Shown one piece after another: positions 8,726 to 17,736 of a stretch of 53,997 bases of DNA. Source of the stretch: Clostridiales bacterium. Its GTDB lineage: Bacteria; Bacillota; Clostridia; Christensenellales; CAG-138. The translations under genes and the position numbers were made by a program. The notes beneath the pieces were generated by a model that did not search any database, was not told the origin of the DNA, and was given only the letters and a program-made list of their open reading frames with translations. The first letter of the stretch is position 1, and each line of letters begins with the position of its first letter. The stretch spans positions 1 through 53,997 of the forward strand of contig SFCQ01000013.1 in assembly GCA_004558525.1 (NCBI GenBank), read 5' to 3'.

Positions 8726-9498
8726 GCTTTTTCCTTATCATCGCGTTCCTGTTCTTTATAGGGAGCATAGCAGGCTGGGGGATAGAGGTGGTGTTCCGCC
8801 GCTTCTTCTCCTCGGCTAATCCGGAGCGCAAATGGATAAATCCGGGGTTCCTTTCGGGGCCCTATTTGCCTTTATATGGCTTCAGCCTTATAGCTCTTTA
8901 TCTGCTTGCTATGCTTGAAAGGTTTATTCCCATAGAGAACACGGCTTTAAGAAAAGCGGCTCTGTTCGCCATAATGGCCGCGGCCGTGACGCTGGTTGAA
9001 TACGTGGCGGGGCTTATATTCATAAAAGGCATGCATGTCAGGCTTTGGGATTACTCAAAGCAATGGGGGAACATACAGGGGATAATATGCCCCAAGTTCA
9101 CCTTGGCATGGGCGCTGTTGAGCGCGGCGTACTACTTTTTTGTGCATCCAAGGATAGAGAACGCGCTGGCATGGCTTTCCAACAACCTGGCGTTTTCGTT
9201 TATAATAGGCTTCTTCTACGGGGTGTTCGTTATCGACCTTGTCAACTCCACGGCGCTTATCGTCAGGATAAGGCGCTTTGCCGAGGAAAAAGGGGTTGTA
9301 GTAAAATACGAGCAGCTAAGGGAGCATATACGCCAGAGCAGGGAAATGCGGCTTGAAAAAGCCAAATTTATAATGAGCATGGGCGCGCAGGGCGCCATAG
9401 GCGAGCACCTCAGGCAATACTATGACAGCTTCAGGGACGAGCTTGATAAGCTTGACAGGGCAAAGGCTGACAAAGGCAAAAAACGGGGAGATGGATAA
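8722..9498 (+). CDS. CmpB-type putative ABC transporter permease (membrane protein)
   Basis: A 258-residue membrane protein with about five hydrophobic segments and the family sequence GSIAGWGIEVVFRRF, followed by NPGFLSGPYLPLYG. It matches the putative ABC-transporter type IV / CmpB family, whose function is not established. The last 60 residues are charged and probably cytoplasmic (alpha-helical, rich in Glu/Lys/Arg). It overlaps the gyrA stop by 4 bases (ATGA) and ends 5 bases before mnmG, so it is translationally coupled within this operon. Confidence 0.8.
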   Translation: MSFFLIIAFLFFIGSIAGWGIEVVFRRFFSSANPERKWINPGFLSGPYLPLYGFSLIALYLLAMLERFIPIENTALRKAALFAIMAAAVTLVEYVAGLIFIKGMHVRLWDYSKQWGNIQGIICPKFTLAWALLSAAYYFFVHPRIENALAWLSNNLAFSFIIGFFYGVFVIDLVNSTALIVRIRRFAEEKGVVVKYEQLREHIRQSREMRLEKAKFIMSMGAQGAIGEHLRQYYDSFRDELDKLDRAKADKGKKRGDG

Positions 9499-9503
9499 AA
9501 AGC

Positions 9504-11402
9504 ATGACAGGCTATGACATAGTGGTACTTGGCGCGGGCCATGCCGGCTGCGAGGCTGCGCTTGCCGCCGCCCGCATGGGCCTGAATACCGCGGTAATGA
9601 CGCTTAATCTGGATTCGATAGCGCTTATGGCGTGCAATCCGGCGATAGGCGGCACGTCAAAGGGCCAGCTCGTGCGCGAGATAGACGCGCTTGGCGGGGA
9701 GATGGGCTTGGCGGCCGACGATGAATTCATACAGATGCGCATGCTGAACACCGGCAAAGGCCCCGCCGTATATTCTCCAAGGGCGCAGATGGATAAGCGC
9801 AGATATCACGAAAGAATGAAGCGCGCGCTTGAGGCCGAGAGCAATTTGACGCTTATACAGGGCGAGTGCGCCGGAATAGAAACGGAGAACGGCAGGATAA
9901 GCGCGGTAAGGCTTTCCGGCGGGGTACACAGCGAGGGTGAGAGGATACCCTGCAGGGCCGTGGTGGCAGCCACGGGCGTATATCTTAAAAGCCGCATACT
10001 TATAGGCGACAGGGTGTGGGAGCAGGGGCCGAGCGGTTTGGCAAGGGCTGAGGGGCTTTCCTCATCGCTTGTTGAACACGGCATGGAGCTTAGGCGCTTC
10101 AAAACAGGCACGCCGCCCAGGGTGCTTGGGCGTACGCTTGACCTTGGCGAGATGGAGCCGCAATACGGCGATTCTCCGGCGAGGCCGTTTTCCTTTATGC
10201 ATGAGCCGAGCTATAAGCCGCAGCGGCCATGCTACTTGACATACACAAACGCCCAAACGCACCGGGTAATACTTGACAACATAAACCGCAGCGCCATGTA
10301 TTCCGGCCTTATACGCGCAACAGGCACGCGCTATTGCCCGAGCATAGAGGATAAGCTTGTAAGATTTGCCGATAAGGACAGGCATCAGCTTTTTATCGAG
10401 CCTGAGGGCCTTTCAACGGACGAAATGTATGTGCAGGGAATGAGCACCAGCCTGCCCATAGACGTGCAGCGGGATATGCTCAGGACCATACCAGGGCTTA
10501 CGCGCTGCCACATAACAAGATACGGCTACGCAATAGAGTACGATTGCATAGACCCGCTTATACTGAACAATACGCTTATGTGCAAAAGCATAGGCGGCCT
10601 GTTCTTCGCAGGACAGATTAACGGCAGCTCAGGCTATGAGGAAGCCGCGGCGCAGGGCCTGTACGCCGGCATAAACGCCGCGCTTTGGCTGAAGGGCGAA
10701 GAGCCGCTGCTCCTTTCCAGGGCGGATGCTTATATAGGCGTGCTGTGCGACGACCTTACGGGCAAGGGTACCAACGAGCCGTACAGAATGATGACCTCGC
10801 GAGCCGAATACAGGCTGCTTTTAAGGCAGGACAACGCGGACGAAAGGCTCACCAGACTCGGCATGAGGACGGGGCTGATATCCTCTGCGCGCTACGATAG
10901 GCTGATGCGCAAAGAGGAGGAGATAGCAAGGGCAAGAAAAAAGCTCGCTTCGTCTGTCCCTCCGGACGAGGCGCTTGTCAGGCTGATGGAGGAAAGGGGC
11001 GAGATACCCCCAAAGACCGGCATAAGGCTGAGTGAGCTTTTGCGAAGGAGGAATATAAGCTATACCGATCTTCTTATGCTGTATCCGGACAGGGTGGAGG
11101 ATATCGGCGAGGAAGCGCGTGAGCAGGTGGAGCTTAACGAAAGATACTCCGGTTATATAGAAAAGGAAAAGCAGCACGTCGCCAAATTCAGCGAGATGGA
11201 GAACACCTTGCTGCCGCAGGATATAGACTATGCCTCCATTTCCGGCCTGAGGATAGAGGCGAGGCAAAAGCTTGCCAGCATGAAGCCGGAAAGCCTGGGC
11301 AGGGCGGGCAGGATAAGCGGAGTATCTCCTGCGGACGTGGCGGTGCTTATGATATGGCTAAAAAGAAATATGGAGCAGAAGGATGACAAGGCAAACGCTT
11401 GA
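9504..11402 (+). CDS. mnmG: tRNA uridine-34 carboxymethylaminomethyl-modifying enzyme MnmG
   Basis: A 632-residue FAD protein (GidA) that works with MnmE to add carboxymethylaminomethyl to U34 of wobble-uridine tRNAs. The FAD-binding GAGHAGCEAALAAARMG motif is at the N-terminus. NPAIGGTSKGQLVREIDALGG, FKTGTPPR and GQINGSSGYEEAAAQG are family signatures. The C-terminal tRNA-binding helical domain ends in SLGRAGRISGVSPADVAVL. mnmE, a frequent neighbour, is not in the window. Confidence 0.97.
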   Translation: MTGYDIVVLGAGHAGCEAALAAARMGLNTAVMTLNLDSIALMACNPAIGGTSKGQLVREIDALGGEMGLAADDEFIQMRMLNTGKGPAVYSPRAQMDKRRYHERMKRALEAESNLTLIQGECAGIETENGRISAVRLSGGVHSEGERIPCRAVVAATGVYLKSRILIGDRVWEQGPSGLARAEGLSSSLVEHGMELRRFKTGTPPRVLGRTLDLGEMEPQYGDSPARPFSFMHEPSYKPQRPCYLTYTNAQTHRVILDNINRSAMYSGLIRATGTRYCPSIEDKLVRFADKDRHQLFIEPEGLSTDEMYVQGMSTSLPIDVQRDMLRTIPGLTRCHITRYGYAIEYDCIDPLILNNTLMCKSIGGLFFAGQINGSSGYEEAAAQGLYAGINAALWLKGEEPLLLSRADAYIGVLCDDLTGKGTNEPYRMMTSRAEYRLLLRQDNADERLTRLGMRTGLISSARYDRLMRKEEEIARARKKLASSVPPDEALVRLMEERGEIPPKTGIRLSELLRRRNISYTDLLMLYPDRVEDIGEEAREQVELNERYSGYIEKEKQHVAKFSEMENTLLPQDIDYASISGLRIEARQKLASMKPESLGRAGRISGVSPADVAVLMIWLKRNMEQKDDKANA

Positions 11403-12072
11403 AAACGCTATAGCCGGAATAACAGAGGAACAGGCCTGCATGTTCATGCGCTTCTATGAGCTTTTGATGGAGTGGAACAAGAAGATGAACCTTACGGCCA
11501 TAACGGACGAGCAGGAGGTGGTATACAAGCACTTTGCCGACAGCATAGCGCCTATGGGCCTTATAAAAAGCAACGCAAGCTGCATAGACGTAGGCACAGG
11601 CGCGGGCTTCCCGGGGATACCGCTTATGATAATGCGCAGCGACATAAAGCTGACGCTGCTTGACAGCCTTAATAAAAGGCTGATATTCATAAACGAGGTG
11701 CTTAGGGAGCTTGGGCTGAGCCAAAGGGCCGTTACTCTGCACGCAAGGTGCGAGGATGCGGCAAGAATGGACGCGCATAGGGACAGGTACGATATAGCGT
11801 TGAGCCGCGCCGTGGCCAGCGCGCCCGTGCTTATAGAATGGACGGCGCCTTTTGTCAAGACCGGCGGCATGAGCCTTATGTACAAGGGCGCGCAGGCTGA
11901 TGAAGAGCTTAGGCTTGCCAAAAACGCATTGGATAAGCTCAACTGCACGGCTCAGCTTATAAGCTATAACGCCTCCTGGGGCGACAGATATGTTATAGCG
12001 GCTAAAAAGCTCAAGCCCACGCCGAAGGCCTATCCGCGCAAAGCGGGCACTGCAAGCAAGAACCCGCTGTAA
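11383..12072 (+). CDS. rsmG: 16S rRNA (guanine-527-N7)-methyltransferase RsmG
   Basis: A 229-residue SAM-dependent methyltransferase (GidB) that methylates G527 of 16S rRNA. MEWNKKMNLTAITDEQEVVYKHFADSI opens the domain, and the SAM site is CIDVGTGAGFPGIPLMIM. The ALSRAVAS block is also typical. It overlaps the end of mnmG by 20 bases, the usual gidA-gidB arrangement, with an AGAAGG site inside mnmG. Confidence 0.96.
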   Translation: MTRQTLENAIAGITEEQACMFMRFYELLMEWNKKMNLTAITDEQEVVYKHFADSIAPMGLIKSNASCIDVGTGAGFPGIPLMIMRSDIKLTLLDSLNKRLIFINEVLRELGLSQRAVTLHARCEDAARMDAHRDRYDIALSRAVASAPVLIEWTAPFVKTGGMSLMYKGAQADEELRLAKNALDKLNCTAQLISYNASWGDRYVIAAKKLKPTPKAYPRKAGTASKNPL

Positions 12073-12079
12073 TAGTATA

Positions 12080-12109
12080 TTGACTATTTGCATCGCCTTT
12101 TGCTACAAT
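12080..12109 (+). promoter_or_regulatory. noc/parB promoter
   Basis: TTGACT (12080-12085) and TACAAT (12104-12109) have an 18-bp spacer, just after rsmG. A 130-base leader with two hairpins follows before the coding start. Confidence 0.6.
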
Positions 12110-12137
12110 AGCGCAGTAAGTTTGTTCACAGATATGT

Positions 12138-12212
12138 AACACATGTTCGCAATATGTGTTTATCTGGCGTATTATGTAAGCTTTTTTCCTGCATGCAGGA
12201 AAAGCTGTTTTT
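12138..12212 (+). promoter_or_regulatory. Two-hairpin leader with terminator-like structure before noc/parB
   Basis: The first hairpin is AACACAT (12138-12144) with ATGTGTT (12154-12160). The second is AGCTTTTTTCCTGC (12179-12192) with GCAGGAAAAGCT (12195-12206), followed by GTTTTTA. The second has the form of an intrinsic terminator but lies downstream of the promoter at 12080-12109, so it may act as an attenuator as well as ending rsmG transcripts. Confidence 0.5.
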
Positions 12213-12244
12213 ATGCGTAAAGAGGGAATAAGGAGGACGAGCGT

Positions 12245-13084
12245 ATGCCTGTTTTTGACTTTATAAAGAATCCGGAGAGCGCAAGGGGCGCCAAGCGCCT
12301 TGCTGAGATAAGCGTGGCCTCTATACACCCAAACCCGTATCAGCCGCGCGCAACGTTTGATGAAGAAAGCATAGCCGAGCTTGCGCAGTCCATACAGCAG
12401 GTGGGGCTCCTTCAGCCCTTGCTCGTAAGGAAGGTGGAGGATGGCTACGAGCTTGTTGCGGGCGAGCGCAGGCTGAGGGCCGTGACCAGCCTTGGCATGG
12501 AAAAGGTAGCGTGCATAGTTCAGCAGGATATAGTCGATGAATCCTCCGCAATGATGGCGCTTATAGAGAACCTGCAAAGGGAGGATCTTCACTATCTTGA
12601 GGAGGCGCAGTGCTACCAGAACCTTATAGACACATATGCCCTTACACAGGAGGAGCTTGCGGAAAGGCTGGGCAAGAGCCAAAGCTCCATAGCAAACAAG
12701 CTCAGGCTGCTTAAGCTTTCCCCTCAGGTCAAGGCCGCCATGACCGAGAACAAGCTTACCGAAAGGCATGCGCGCGCTCTGTTAAGGCTTAAGGACGACA
12801 AGGAAAGGCTTGACGCCGTTGACAAGATAGCCAGCAAGGGCCTCAGCGTAAAGGAAACCGAGCAGATGGTGGAAAAGACGCTTAACAAGGCTTATGACGA
12901 AAAGCAGGAGGGCGCAAAGCCGCGGCCCATGCTTATGCGGATAGTGAGGGACTATAGACTGTTCATGAATACCATAAACCAGGCCGTTAACCAGCTCAGG
13001 GAATCCGGCATGACCGTAGAGGTGGAGCAGGAGGACAGGGCGGACGGCGTGGATATCAGGATATGCGTGACAAGAAAGCAGTAA
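12245..13084 (+). CDS. noc: ParB-family nucleoid occlusion/partition protein (Noc-like)
   Basis: A 279-residue ParB/Spo0J/Noc protein. The CTP-binding ParB domain is visible as IHPNPYQPRATFDEES, LLQPLLVRK and GERRLRAV. The IENLQREDLHYLEEA and LGKSQSSIANKLRLLKLS segments form the helix-turn-helix, then LTERHARALLRL. Sequence near the HTH and the position after rsmG point to Noc. Since no parA/soj or second parB is nearby, it could instead be the only chromosome-partition ParB; GERRLRA rather than GERRWRA leaves this open. AGGAGG precedes the start. No parS or Noc-binding palindrome was noticed in the window. Confidence 0.85.
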   Translation: MPVFDFIKNPESARGAKRLAEISVASIHPNPYQPRATFDEESIAELAQSIQQVGLLQPLLVRKVEDGYELVAGERRLRAVTSLGMEKVACIVQQDIVDESSAMMALIENLQREDLHYLEEAQCYQNLIDTYALTQEELAERLGKSQSSIANKLRLLKLSPQVKAAMTENKLTERHARALLRLKDDKERLDAVDKIASKGLSVKETEQMVEKTLNKAYDEKQEGAKPRPMLMRIVRDYRLFMNTINQAVNQLRESGMTVEVEQEDRADGVDIRICVTRKQ

Positions 13085-13100
13085 GCTTTATATTCACTAT

Positions 13101-13131
13101 AAGGGCATGGCTTTAGGCTTTGCCCTTTTTG
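13101..13131 (+). terminator. Terminator after noc/parB
   Basis: AAGGGCA (13101-13107) pairs with TGCCCTT (13121-13127), followed by TTTG. It ends the recF-gyr-mnmG-noc block. Confidence 0.7.
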
Positions 13132-13161
13132 TTTACAGATGCGGAGCTTTTATGATATGAT
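13132..13161 (+). promoter_or_regulatory. Promoter of the MATE exporter gene
   Basis: TTTACA (13132-13137) and TATGAT (13156-13161) with an 18-bp spacer lie just after the preceding terminator and about 34 bases before the start codon. Confidence 0.55.
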
Positions 13162-13194
13162 TTAATGTGGCATATATAAAGGAGAGACAGCGAT

Positions 13195-14607
13195 ATGGAA
13201 AATACCGGCGCGTTTGGGCGCATTAAGAATAAGTTCATAGGCGACAGGGCTTTTTACGCCTCGGTGATAAAGCTCATAATACCCATAATAATCCAGCAGG
13301 GGATAACGAGCTTCGTTAATCTTTTGGATAACGTTATGGTGGGCGCGCTTTCAACGGCGGCTATATCAGGCGTTGCAATAGTGAACCAGCTTGTATTCAT
13401 ATTTAATCTAAGCATATTCGGCTCCCTTTCCGGCCCGAGCATATACTCCGCGCAGTATGCGGGGATAAAAGATGACGAGGGTGTGAGGCGCTGTTTCAGG
13501 GTCAAGCTCATAATAGGCACGCTGCTTTCCGTAGCAGCAATAGTTGTGTTCTCCGCATTTGGGGATAGGCTCATATGGCTCTACCTTAATGAGGAAACAA
13601 ACTCGCCGGAGATGCTCGCGGCGACGCTTGCCCAGGCTAAGGATTATCTTTGGGTGATATTGTTGGGACTGCCGCCGTTTATGGTAGCGCAGTGCTACGG
13701 CACAACATTAAGGGAAACGGGCGAGACCGTTGTTCCTATGCGTGCCAGCATTATATCAATAATTATCAACCTTGTACTGAACTATATACTTATATACGGC
13801 CATCTTGGCATGCCTGCGCTTGGCGTAAAGGGCGCGGCGATAGCAACCGTCGCGGCAAGGTATATCGAAATCGCCTATATGCTCATACATACATATAGAA
13901 GGCTCGACAAATATCACTATTTTAAGAAAGTATTCAGGGACTTCAATATCCCCGGGGCGCTTGTCAGGAAGATAATTATAACCGGCGCGCCGCTGCTCGT
14001 AAACGAGTTTTTGTGGAGCACGGCAATGGCTATAAAGAACCAATGCTTCTCCGTAAGGGGCCTTGACGTTGTGGCGGCGACCAACATAACAAGCACAGTT
14101 TGGCAGATATTTGCAATAATAATGTTCTCCATGGGCTCTGCAATATCAATAATGGTAGGCCAGAAGCTTGGCGCGGGCGATATAGACGGCGCAATAGAAA
14201 CGGATACAAGGCTGATATCCATAAGCTTTGTCATGCATCTGTTTATAGGTCTGCTTATAATCGCGCTTTCGGGCGTTATACCTATGATATACAACGTTGA
14301 GCAGAATGTAAGGGATATGACGAGCGGCATGCTTATTGCGGCAGGCTGCACCATATGGATGGACGCTTTGGCCCATTCTTCATATTTTACCATAAGGAGC
14401 GGCGGAAGGACCGTTATAACGTTTTTGCTTGACAGCGTGTTCACCCTCGTCGTGGTCGTGCCGCTCTCGTATGTGCTGTGCAACTGGACGAATATGAACG
14501 TATGCTTGGTGTACGGCCTGGTCGAGGCTGCGAATATATTAAAGTTCTGTATTGCGCTGCCTATATTGATATCCGGCTCCTGGGCGCACAACGTGATAAG
14601 CAGATAG
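13195..14607 (+). CDS. MATE family efflux transporter
   Basis: A 470-residue membrane protein with about 12 hydrophobic segments, the two-bundle layout of MATE Na+/H+-driven exporters. The first bundle opens with IIPIIIQQGITSFVNLLDNVMVG and the second with IITGAPLLVNEFLWS. A GGAGAG site precedes ATG 13195. A TetR-type regulator follows after 57 bases and may control it. The substrate is unknown. Confidence 0.9.
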   Translation: MENTGAFGRIKNKFIGDRAFYASVIKLIIPIIIQQGITSFVNLLDNVMVGALSTAAISGVAIVNQLVFIFNLSIFGSLSGPSIYSAQYAGIKDDEGVRRCFRVKLIIGTLLSVAAIVVFSAFGDRLIWLYLNEETNSPEMLAATLAQAKDYLWVILLGLPPFMVAQCYGTTLRETGETVVPMRASIISIIINLVLNYILIYGHLGMPALGVKGAAIATVAARYIEIAYMLIHTYRRLDKYHYFKKVFRDFNIPGALVRKIIITGAPLLVNEFLWSTAMAIKNQCFSVRGLDVVAATNITSTVWQIFAIIMFSMGSAISIMVGQKLGAGDIDGAIETDTRLISISFVMHLFIGLLIIALSGVIPMIYNVEQNVRDMTSGMLIAAGCTIWMDALAHSSYFTIRSGGRTVITFLLDSVFTLVVVVPLSYVLCNWTNMNVCLVYGLVEAANILKFCIALPILISGSWAHNVISR

Positions 14608-14664
14608 TACGGCCTATGGCATGGCTTTGATGAATACAAGGGGATCAAGCACGGGGGATAAAAA

Positions 14665-15222
14665 ATGAAGAGCAAGCGTCAGGATTATGACAGCGTACAA
14701 AGCTTAATAATAGCGACCGCAAGCAGCCTGTTCACCCAAAAAGGCGTCGATGGCGCGAGCCTCGCCGATATAGCTCAAGCTTCGTCCATAGCCAAGGGTA
14801 CGCTTTATTATTATTATCCTGCCAAGGATGAGCTTATTGAGGACGTTGCAAGGACCTATGGCGACTATATGGGGGATACGCTGCTTGAATGGGCGGAATC
14901 GCTGCAAAGGGAGACGGACGCAGGGGACGCTATGCGGCTTTTATTGAACACGCTTATGGCTGACGATATGCACAGGCGGCTGCATGTAGTGCTGTGCGCT
15001 CAGTGCGCGATAGAGGATTCGGCGCTTGCGGGACTTATTGCCGCAATGGAAAAAAAGTGGGCGCTTATGCTTGAAGTCGGCTCCCTTAAGCTGAGATCCA
15101 ACCAGGCGCGCACTATACGGGCAAGGTCGGCGGCGTTTTTTTCGATGCTCATGGGCTATATGGCAAAGAGCGATATAACAAAGGACGATATAGAGGAGTT
15201 TATAAGCATATTTCTTTCTTAA
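14665..15222 (+). CDS. TetR/AcrR family transcriptional regulator
   Basis: A 185-residue regulator. The N-terminal helix-turn-helix reads ASSLFTQKGVDGASLADIAQASSIAKGTLYYYYPAKDEL (about residues 12-50), which is diagnostic for TetR. The C-terminal ligand domain is not recognisable. Its position right after the MATE gene suggests it senses a compound exported by that pump. Confidence 0.9.
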   Translation: MKSKRQDYDSVQSLIIATASSLFTQKGVDGASLADIAQASSIAKGTLYYYYPAKDELIEDVARTYGDYMGDTLLEWAESLQRETDAGDAMRLLLNTLMADDMHRRLHVVLCAQCAIEDSALAGLIAAMEKKWALMLEVGSLKLRSNQARTIRARSAAFFSMLMGYMAKSDITKDDIEEFISIFLS

Positions 15223-15228
15223 TGCGGG

Positions 15229-15449
15229 CCGCTATCTTATTTACATGGCTTGCAAGGCCGCGTTTGGCGCTGTAAAATGGCTTTAGGCGCACGATGCGCT
15301 TTGGCGAATAAGCTATAATAAACCATTAAAATGGGGAAAGGACAGAGTATTTCAACTATGGACGCAGGGCCATATCCCAGTACGGGAGCTATAACTAAAC
15401 ATTAGGGCGGCCATGCGATGATGAGCCGCCTGCAAAAAGGAGGTTCACC
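15229..15449 (+). promoter_or_regulatory. mgtE leader with candidate promoter and structured RNA
   Basis: A TATAAT box lies at 15314-15319 without an obvious -35. The roughly 130-base leader contains GGACGCAGGGCC (about 15359-15370), a TCCC-AGTAC-GGGA hairpin just behind it and a GGCGGC / GCCGCC hairpin (about 15404-15430) before the AAAGGAGG ribosome site. Regulation of magnesium transporters by a leader RNA is common, but I do not see the conserved core of the M-box riboswitch. Confidence 0.35.
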
Positions 15450-16805
15450 ATGATTCAGGAAGAATTGCTCACCCTTTTAAGGAACAAGCAATACGGCGCG
15501 GTGAAGACCCTTGTTCAGGATATGAACGAGGTGGACGTTGCCGAGGCTATCGAAGAAATATTTGAAGAGAATGAGGAGCCTGAAACACTGCTCAGGCTTT
15601 TCAGGCTGCTGCCGAAGGAGACCGCGGCGGAAACATTCGCATATATGCACAGCGATGTGCAGCAAAAGCTTGTTGAGCTGCTAAGCGATAACGAGCTTAG
15701 CTATATATTGGACGACATGTATCTTGACGATTATGTTGACCTTATAGAAGAAATGCCCGCCAATGTTGTAAAAAGGCTATTGCAGATATCAAGCCCCGAA
15801 AACAGAAAGCTTATAAACGAATATCTCAGGTATCCGGAGGATTCCGCCGGAAGCCTTATGACCAACGAATACGTTTACCTTAAGCCGAGGCTCAAGGTGA
15901 GCCAGGCGTTTGACGTTATACGAAAGACCGGAATAGATAAGGAAACCATATATACAAGCTATGTGATCTCCGGCGACAGAAAGCTTGAAGGCGTGGTGAC
16001 TATAAGGGAGCTTTTGCTTGCCGATCCAAACATGCTTGTCGGCGACATAATGAACACGAACGTTATACGTGCGCATACGCTTGACGATAAGGAAGAGGTA
16101 GCGAAGCTGTTTTCAAAATACGATATGATATCGCTGCCCGTTGTGGATAACGAGGAAAGGCTGGTCGGCATAATCACCGTTGACGACGCTGTGGACGTAT
16201 TGCAGGAGGAAAACACAGAGGACTTTGAAAAGATGGCAGGTATGGCGCCGAGCGAGGAGGAGTATCTTAAAACGCCAATATGGAAGCTCGCCAAAAACAG
16301 GATAGTATGGCTCGTTATACTTATGCTTTCATCTATGATAACGGGCGCCATGCTGGAGCATTTTGAGGCTGCCATAGCCGCTATACCGCTGCTTGTCAGC
16401 TTTATACCGATGCTCATGGACACGGGCGGAAACAGCGGCACCCAGGCCTCCACTATGGTAATACGCGGACTTGCGCTTGACGAGATAGAGCCCAAGGATT
16501 CCTTCAGGGTATGGTTTAAGGAGATAAGGGTGGCGCTGCTGGTAAGCGGGGGGCTTGCGCTTATAAACTTTGCGCGTATAGTGATACAGTATCATGACGT
16601 TGCCGTTGCCGCCATAGTGTCGCTCACGCTTATTGCGACGGTGTGCATAGCCAAGTCGCTCGGCTGCCTTTTGCCCATGCTTGCAAAGAAGCTTAAGCTC
16701 GATCCCGCGCTAATGGCCACGCCTATATTGACCACGGTCACGGACGCGGCGAGCGTGCTTGTGTATTTTTCGCTTACCATGAACATACTTGCGGACAGGC
16801 TGTGA
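15450..16805 (+). CDS. mgtE: Magnesium transporter MgtE
   Basis: A 451-residue Mg2+ channel. The N-terminal superhelical MgtE_N domain occupies about residues 5-130 (ending near YPEDSAGSLMTNEYVYLK). A CBS pair follows at about 135-255 (ISGDRKLEGVVTIREL, then VVDNEERLVGIITVDDAVDV), then five membrane helices. The channel signature MDTGGNSGTQASTMVIRGLAL and the pore-region TVTDAASVLVYF are present. The length is standard. A strong AAAGGAGG site precedes the start. Confidence 0.96.
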   Translation: MIQEELLTLLRNKQYGAVKTLVQDMNEVDVAEAIEEIFEENEEPETLLRLFRLLPKETAAETFAYMHSDVQQKLVELLSDNELSYILDDMYLDDYVDLIEEMPANVVKRLLQISSPENRKLINEYLRYPEDSAGSLMTNEYVYLKPRLKVSQAFDVIRKTGIDKETIYTSYVISGDRKLEGVVTIRELLLADPNMLVGDIMNTNVIRAHTLDDKEEVAKLFSKYDMISLPVVDNEERLVGIITVDDAVDVLQEENTEDFEKMAGMAPSEEEYLKTPIWKLAKNRIVWLVILMLSSMITGAMLEHFEAAIAAIPLLVSFIPMLMDTGGNSGTQASTMVIRGLALDEIEPKDSFRVWFKEIRVALLVSGGLALINFARIVIQYHDVAVAAIVSLTLIATVCIAKSLGCLLPMLAKKLKLDPALMATPILTTVTDAASVLVYFSLTMNILADRL

Positions 16806-16824
16806 ATTATTAGTCAAACCTTTT

Positions 16825-16855
16825 GGCTCTTAACGGTTGCGTTGGGAGCCTTTTT
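16825..16855 (+). terminator. Terminator after mgtE
   Basis: GGCTC (16825-16829) pairs with GAGCC within GGGAGCC (16844-16850), followed by TTTTT. Confidence 0.65.
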
Positions 16856-16874
16856 GGTGTTAAAATACTTACTA
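16837..16874 (+). promoter_or_regulatory. Promoter of the NusG-II/Gx/FMN operon, probably leaderless
   Basis: TTGCGT (16837-16842) and TAAAAT (16861-16866) have an 18-bp spacer. Transcription would start at or next to the ATG at 16874, which has no ribosome site. The -35 lies inside the mgtE terminator. Confidence 0.4.
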
Positions 16875-17230
16875 TGAAACGGGCGGATATATATTTGGCC
16901 GCGGGAGCCGTGATACTTGCGCTTATACTTATCGTTGCCATGCGCCCAACTAAGAATGCCGGCGGCCTTGCAACGGTATATCTGAATGCCAAGGAATACG
17001 CCCGCTTGCCCTTATACAAGGCGGATACCCTCAGCATAGAGCAGGAAAACGGACAAGTGAACGTTATAGAGACCGACGGTCTGGGCCATGTGCGCATGCT
17101 TAGCTCAACTTGCAAAAACCAGCTTTGCGTGCATCAGGGCTGGCTTGGCGCACAGGAGGCTGACAATTCGGGCTGGATTGTGTGCCTGCCGAACGGGGTC
17201 AGCATACAGATAACGGAGGATGGGCCATGA
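16874..17230 (+). CDS. NusG domain II-containing protein
   Basis: A 118-residue protein with an N-terminal membrane anchor (IYLAAGAVILALILIVAM) and an extracytoplasmic NusG_II domain. The domain is recognised by CKNQLCVHQGW and IVCLPNGVSIQI, the usual Cys pair and closing strand. Its stop overlaps the next start (ATGA). In many Firmicutes this small protein sits beside a Gx transporter and an FMN-binding protein, as here; its exact role is not established. ATG 16874 is preferred to the upstream in-frame ATG because that one lies in the mgtE terminator. Confidence 0.85.
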   Translation: MKRADIYLAAGAVILALILIVAMRPTKNAGGLATVYLNAKEYARLPLYKADTLSIEQENGQVNVIETDGLGHVRMLSSTCKNQLCVHQGWLGAQEADNSGWIVCLPNGVSIQITEDGP

Positions 17231-17712
17231 CGGCTAAAAGGCTTGCAAGGGGCGCGCTTTTGGCTTCCCTTATGCTGGCGCTTGGGTATGTGGAGTCGCT
17301 GCTGCCCGCTTTTTCGGCCGTGCCCGGCATAAAGCTTGGGCTTTCCAACACGGTGCTGCTTTATGCAATATATCTTATAGATATAAAGACAGCGCTGCTG
17401 CTCGCCGTATTGAAGGTGCTGCTTTCGGGATTGCTGTTTGGCAATCCTGTGGCCATGCTGTATAGCGCGTCCGGCGCCGCACTGAGTCTCGCGGTGATGC
17501 TGCTCGTCAAAAGGACTGAAAGGTTTTCGGCAATGGGCGTGAGCATAGCGGGCGCCATTGCGCATAATATAGGCCAATGCGCGGCTGCAAGCGCGGTGAT
17601 AGGGCTTGCGCCGGTTATGGCATATTTCCCTCTGCTGCTTTTGAGCGGAGCGGTCACCGGATCCCTTACTGGGGCGGCGGCGGCGCTGCTCATCAAATAT
17701 ATGAAGCACTAA
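17227..17712 (+). CDS. Gx transporter family / heptaprenyl diphosphate synthase component I-like protein
   Basis: A 161-residue membrane protein with about five helices, opening ARGALLASLMLALGYVESLLP and then VPGIKLGLSNTVLLYAIYL, the Gx-transporter family hallmark. Automatic annotation often calls the family heptaprenyl diphosphate synthase component I, but the membrane topology and the location between NusG-II and FMN-binding genes fit a transporter or a membrane part of a flavin electron-transfer system. It overlaps the upstream stop by 4 bases. Confidence 0.8.
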   Translation: MTAKRLARGALLASLMLALGYVESLLPAFSAVPGIKLGLSNTVLLYAIYLIDIKTALLLAVLKVLLSGLLFGNPVAMLYSASGAALSLAVMLLVKRTERFSAMGVSIAGAIAHNIGQCAAASAVIGLAPVMAYFPLLLLSGAVTGSLTGAAAALLIKYMKH

Positions 17713-17736
17713 GCTTACTGAAAGGAACTTGATAGT

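Noticed and set aside
15340..15400. c-di-GMP-I riboswitch upstream of mgtE
   Set aside because: Only a partial match to the GACGCAAAGCC core; the GNRA-capped helix and third strand are not seen, so not called as a feature.
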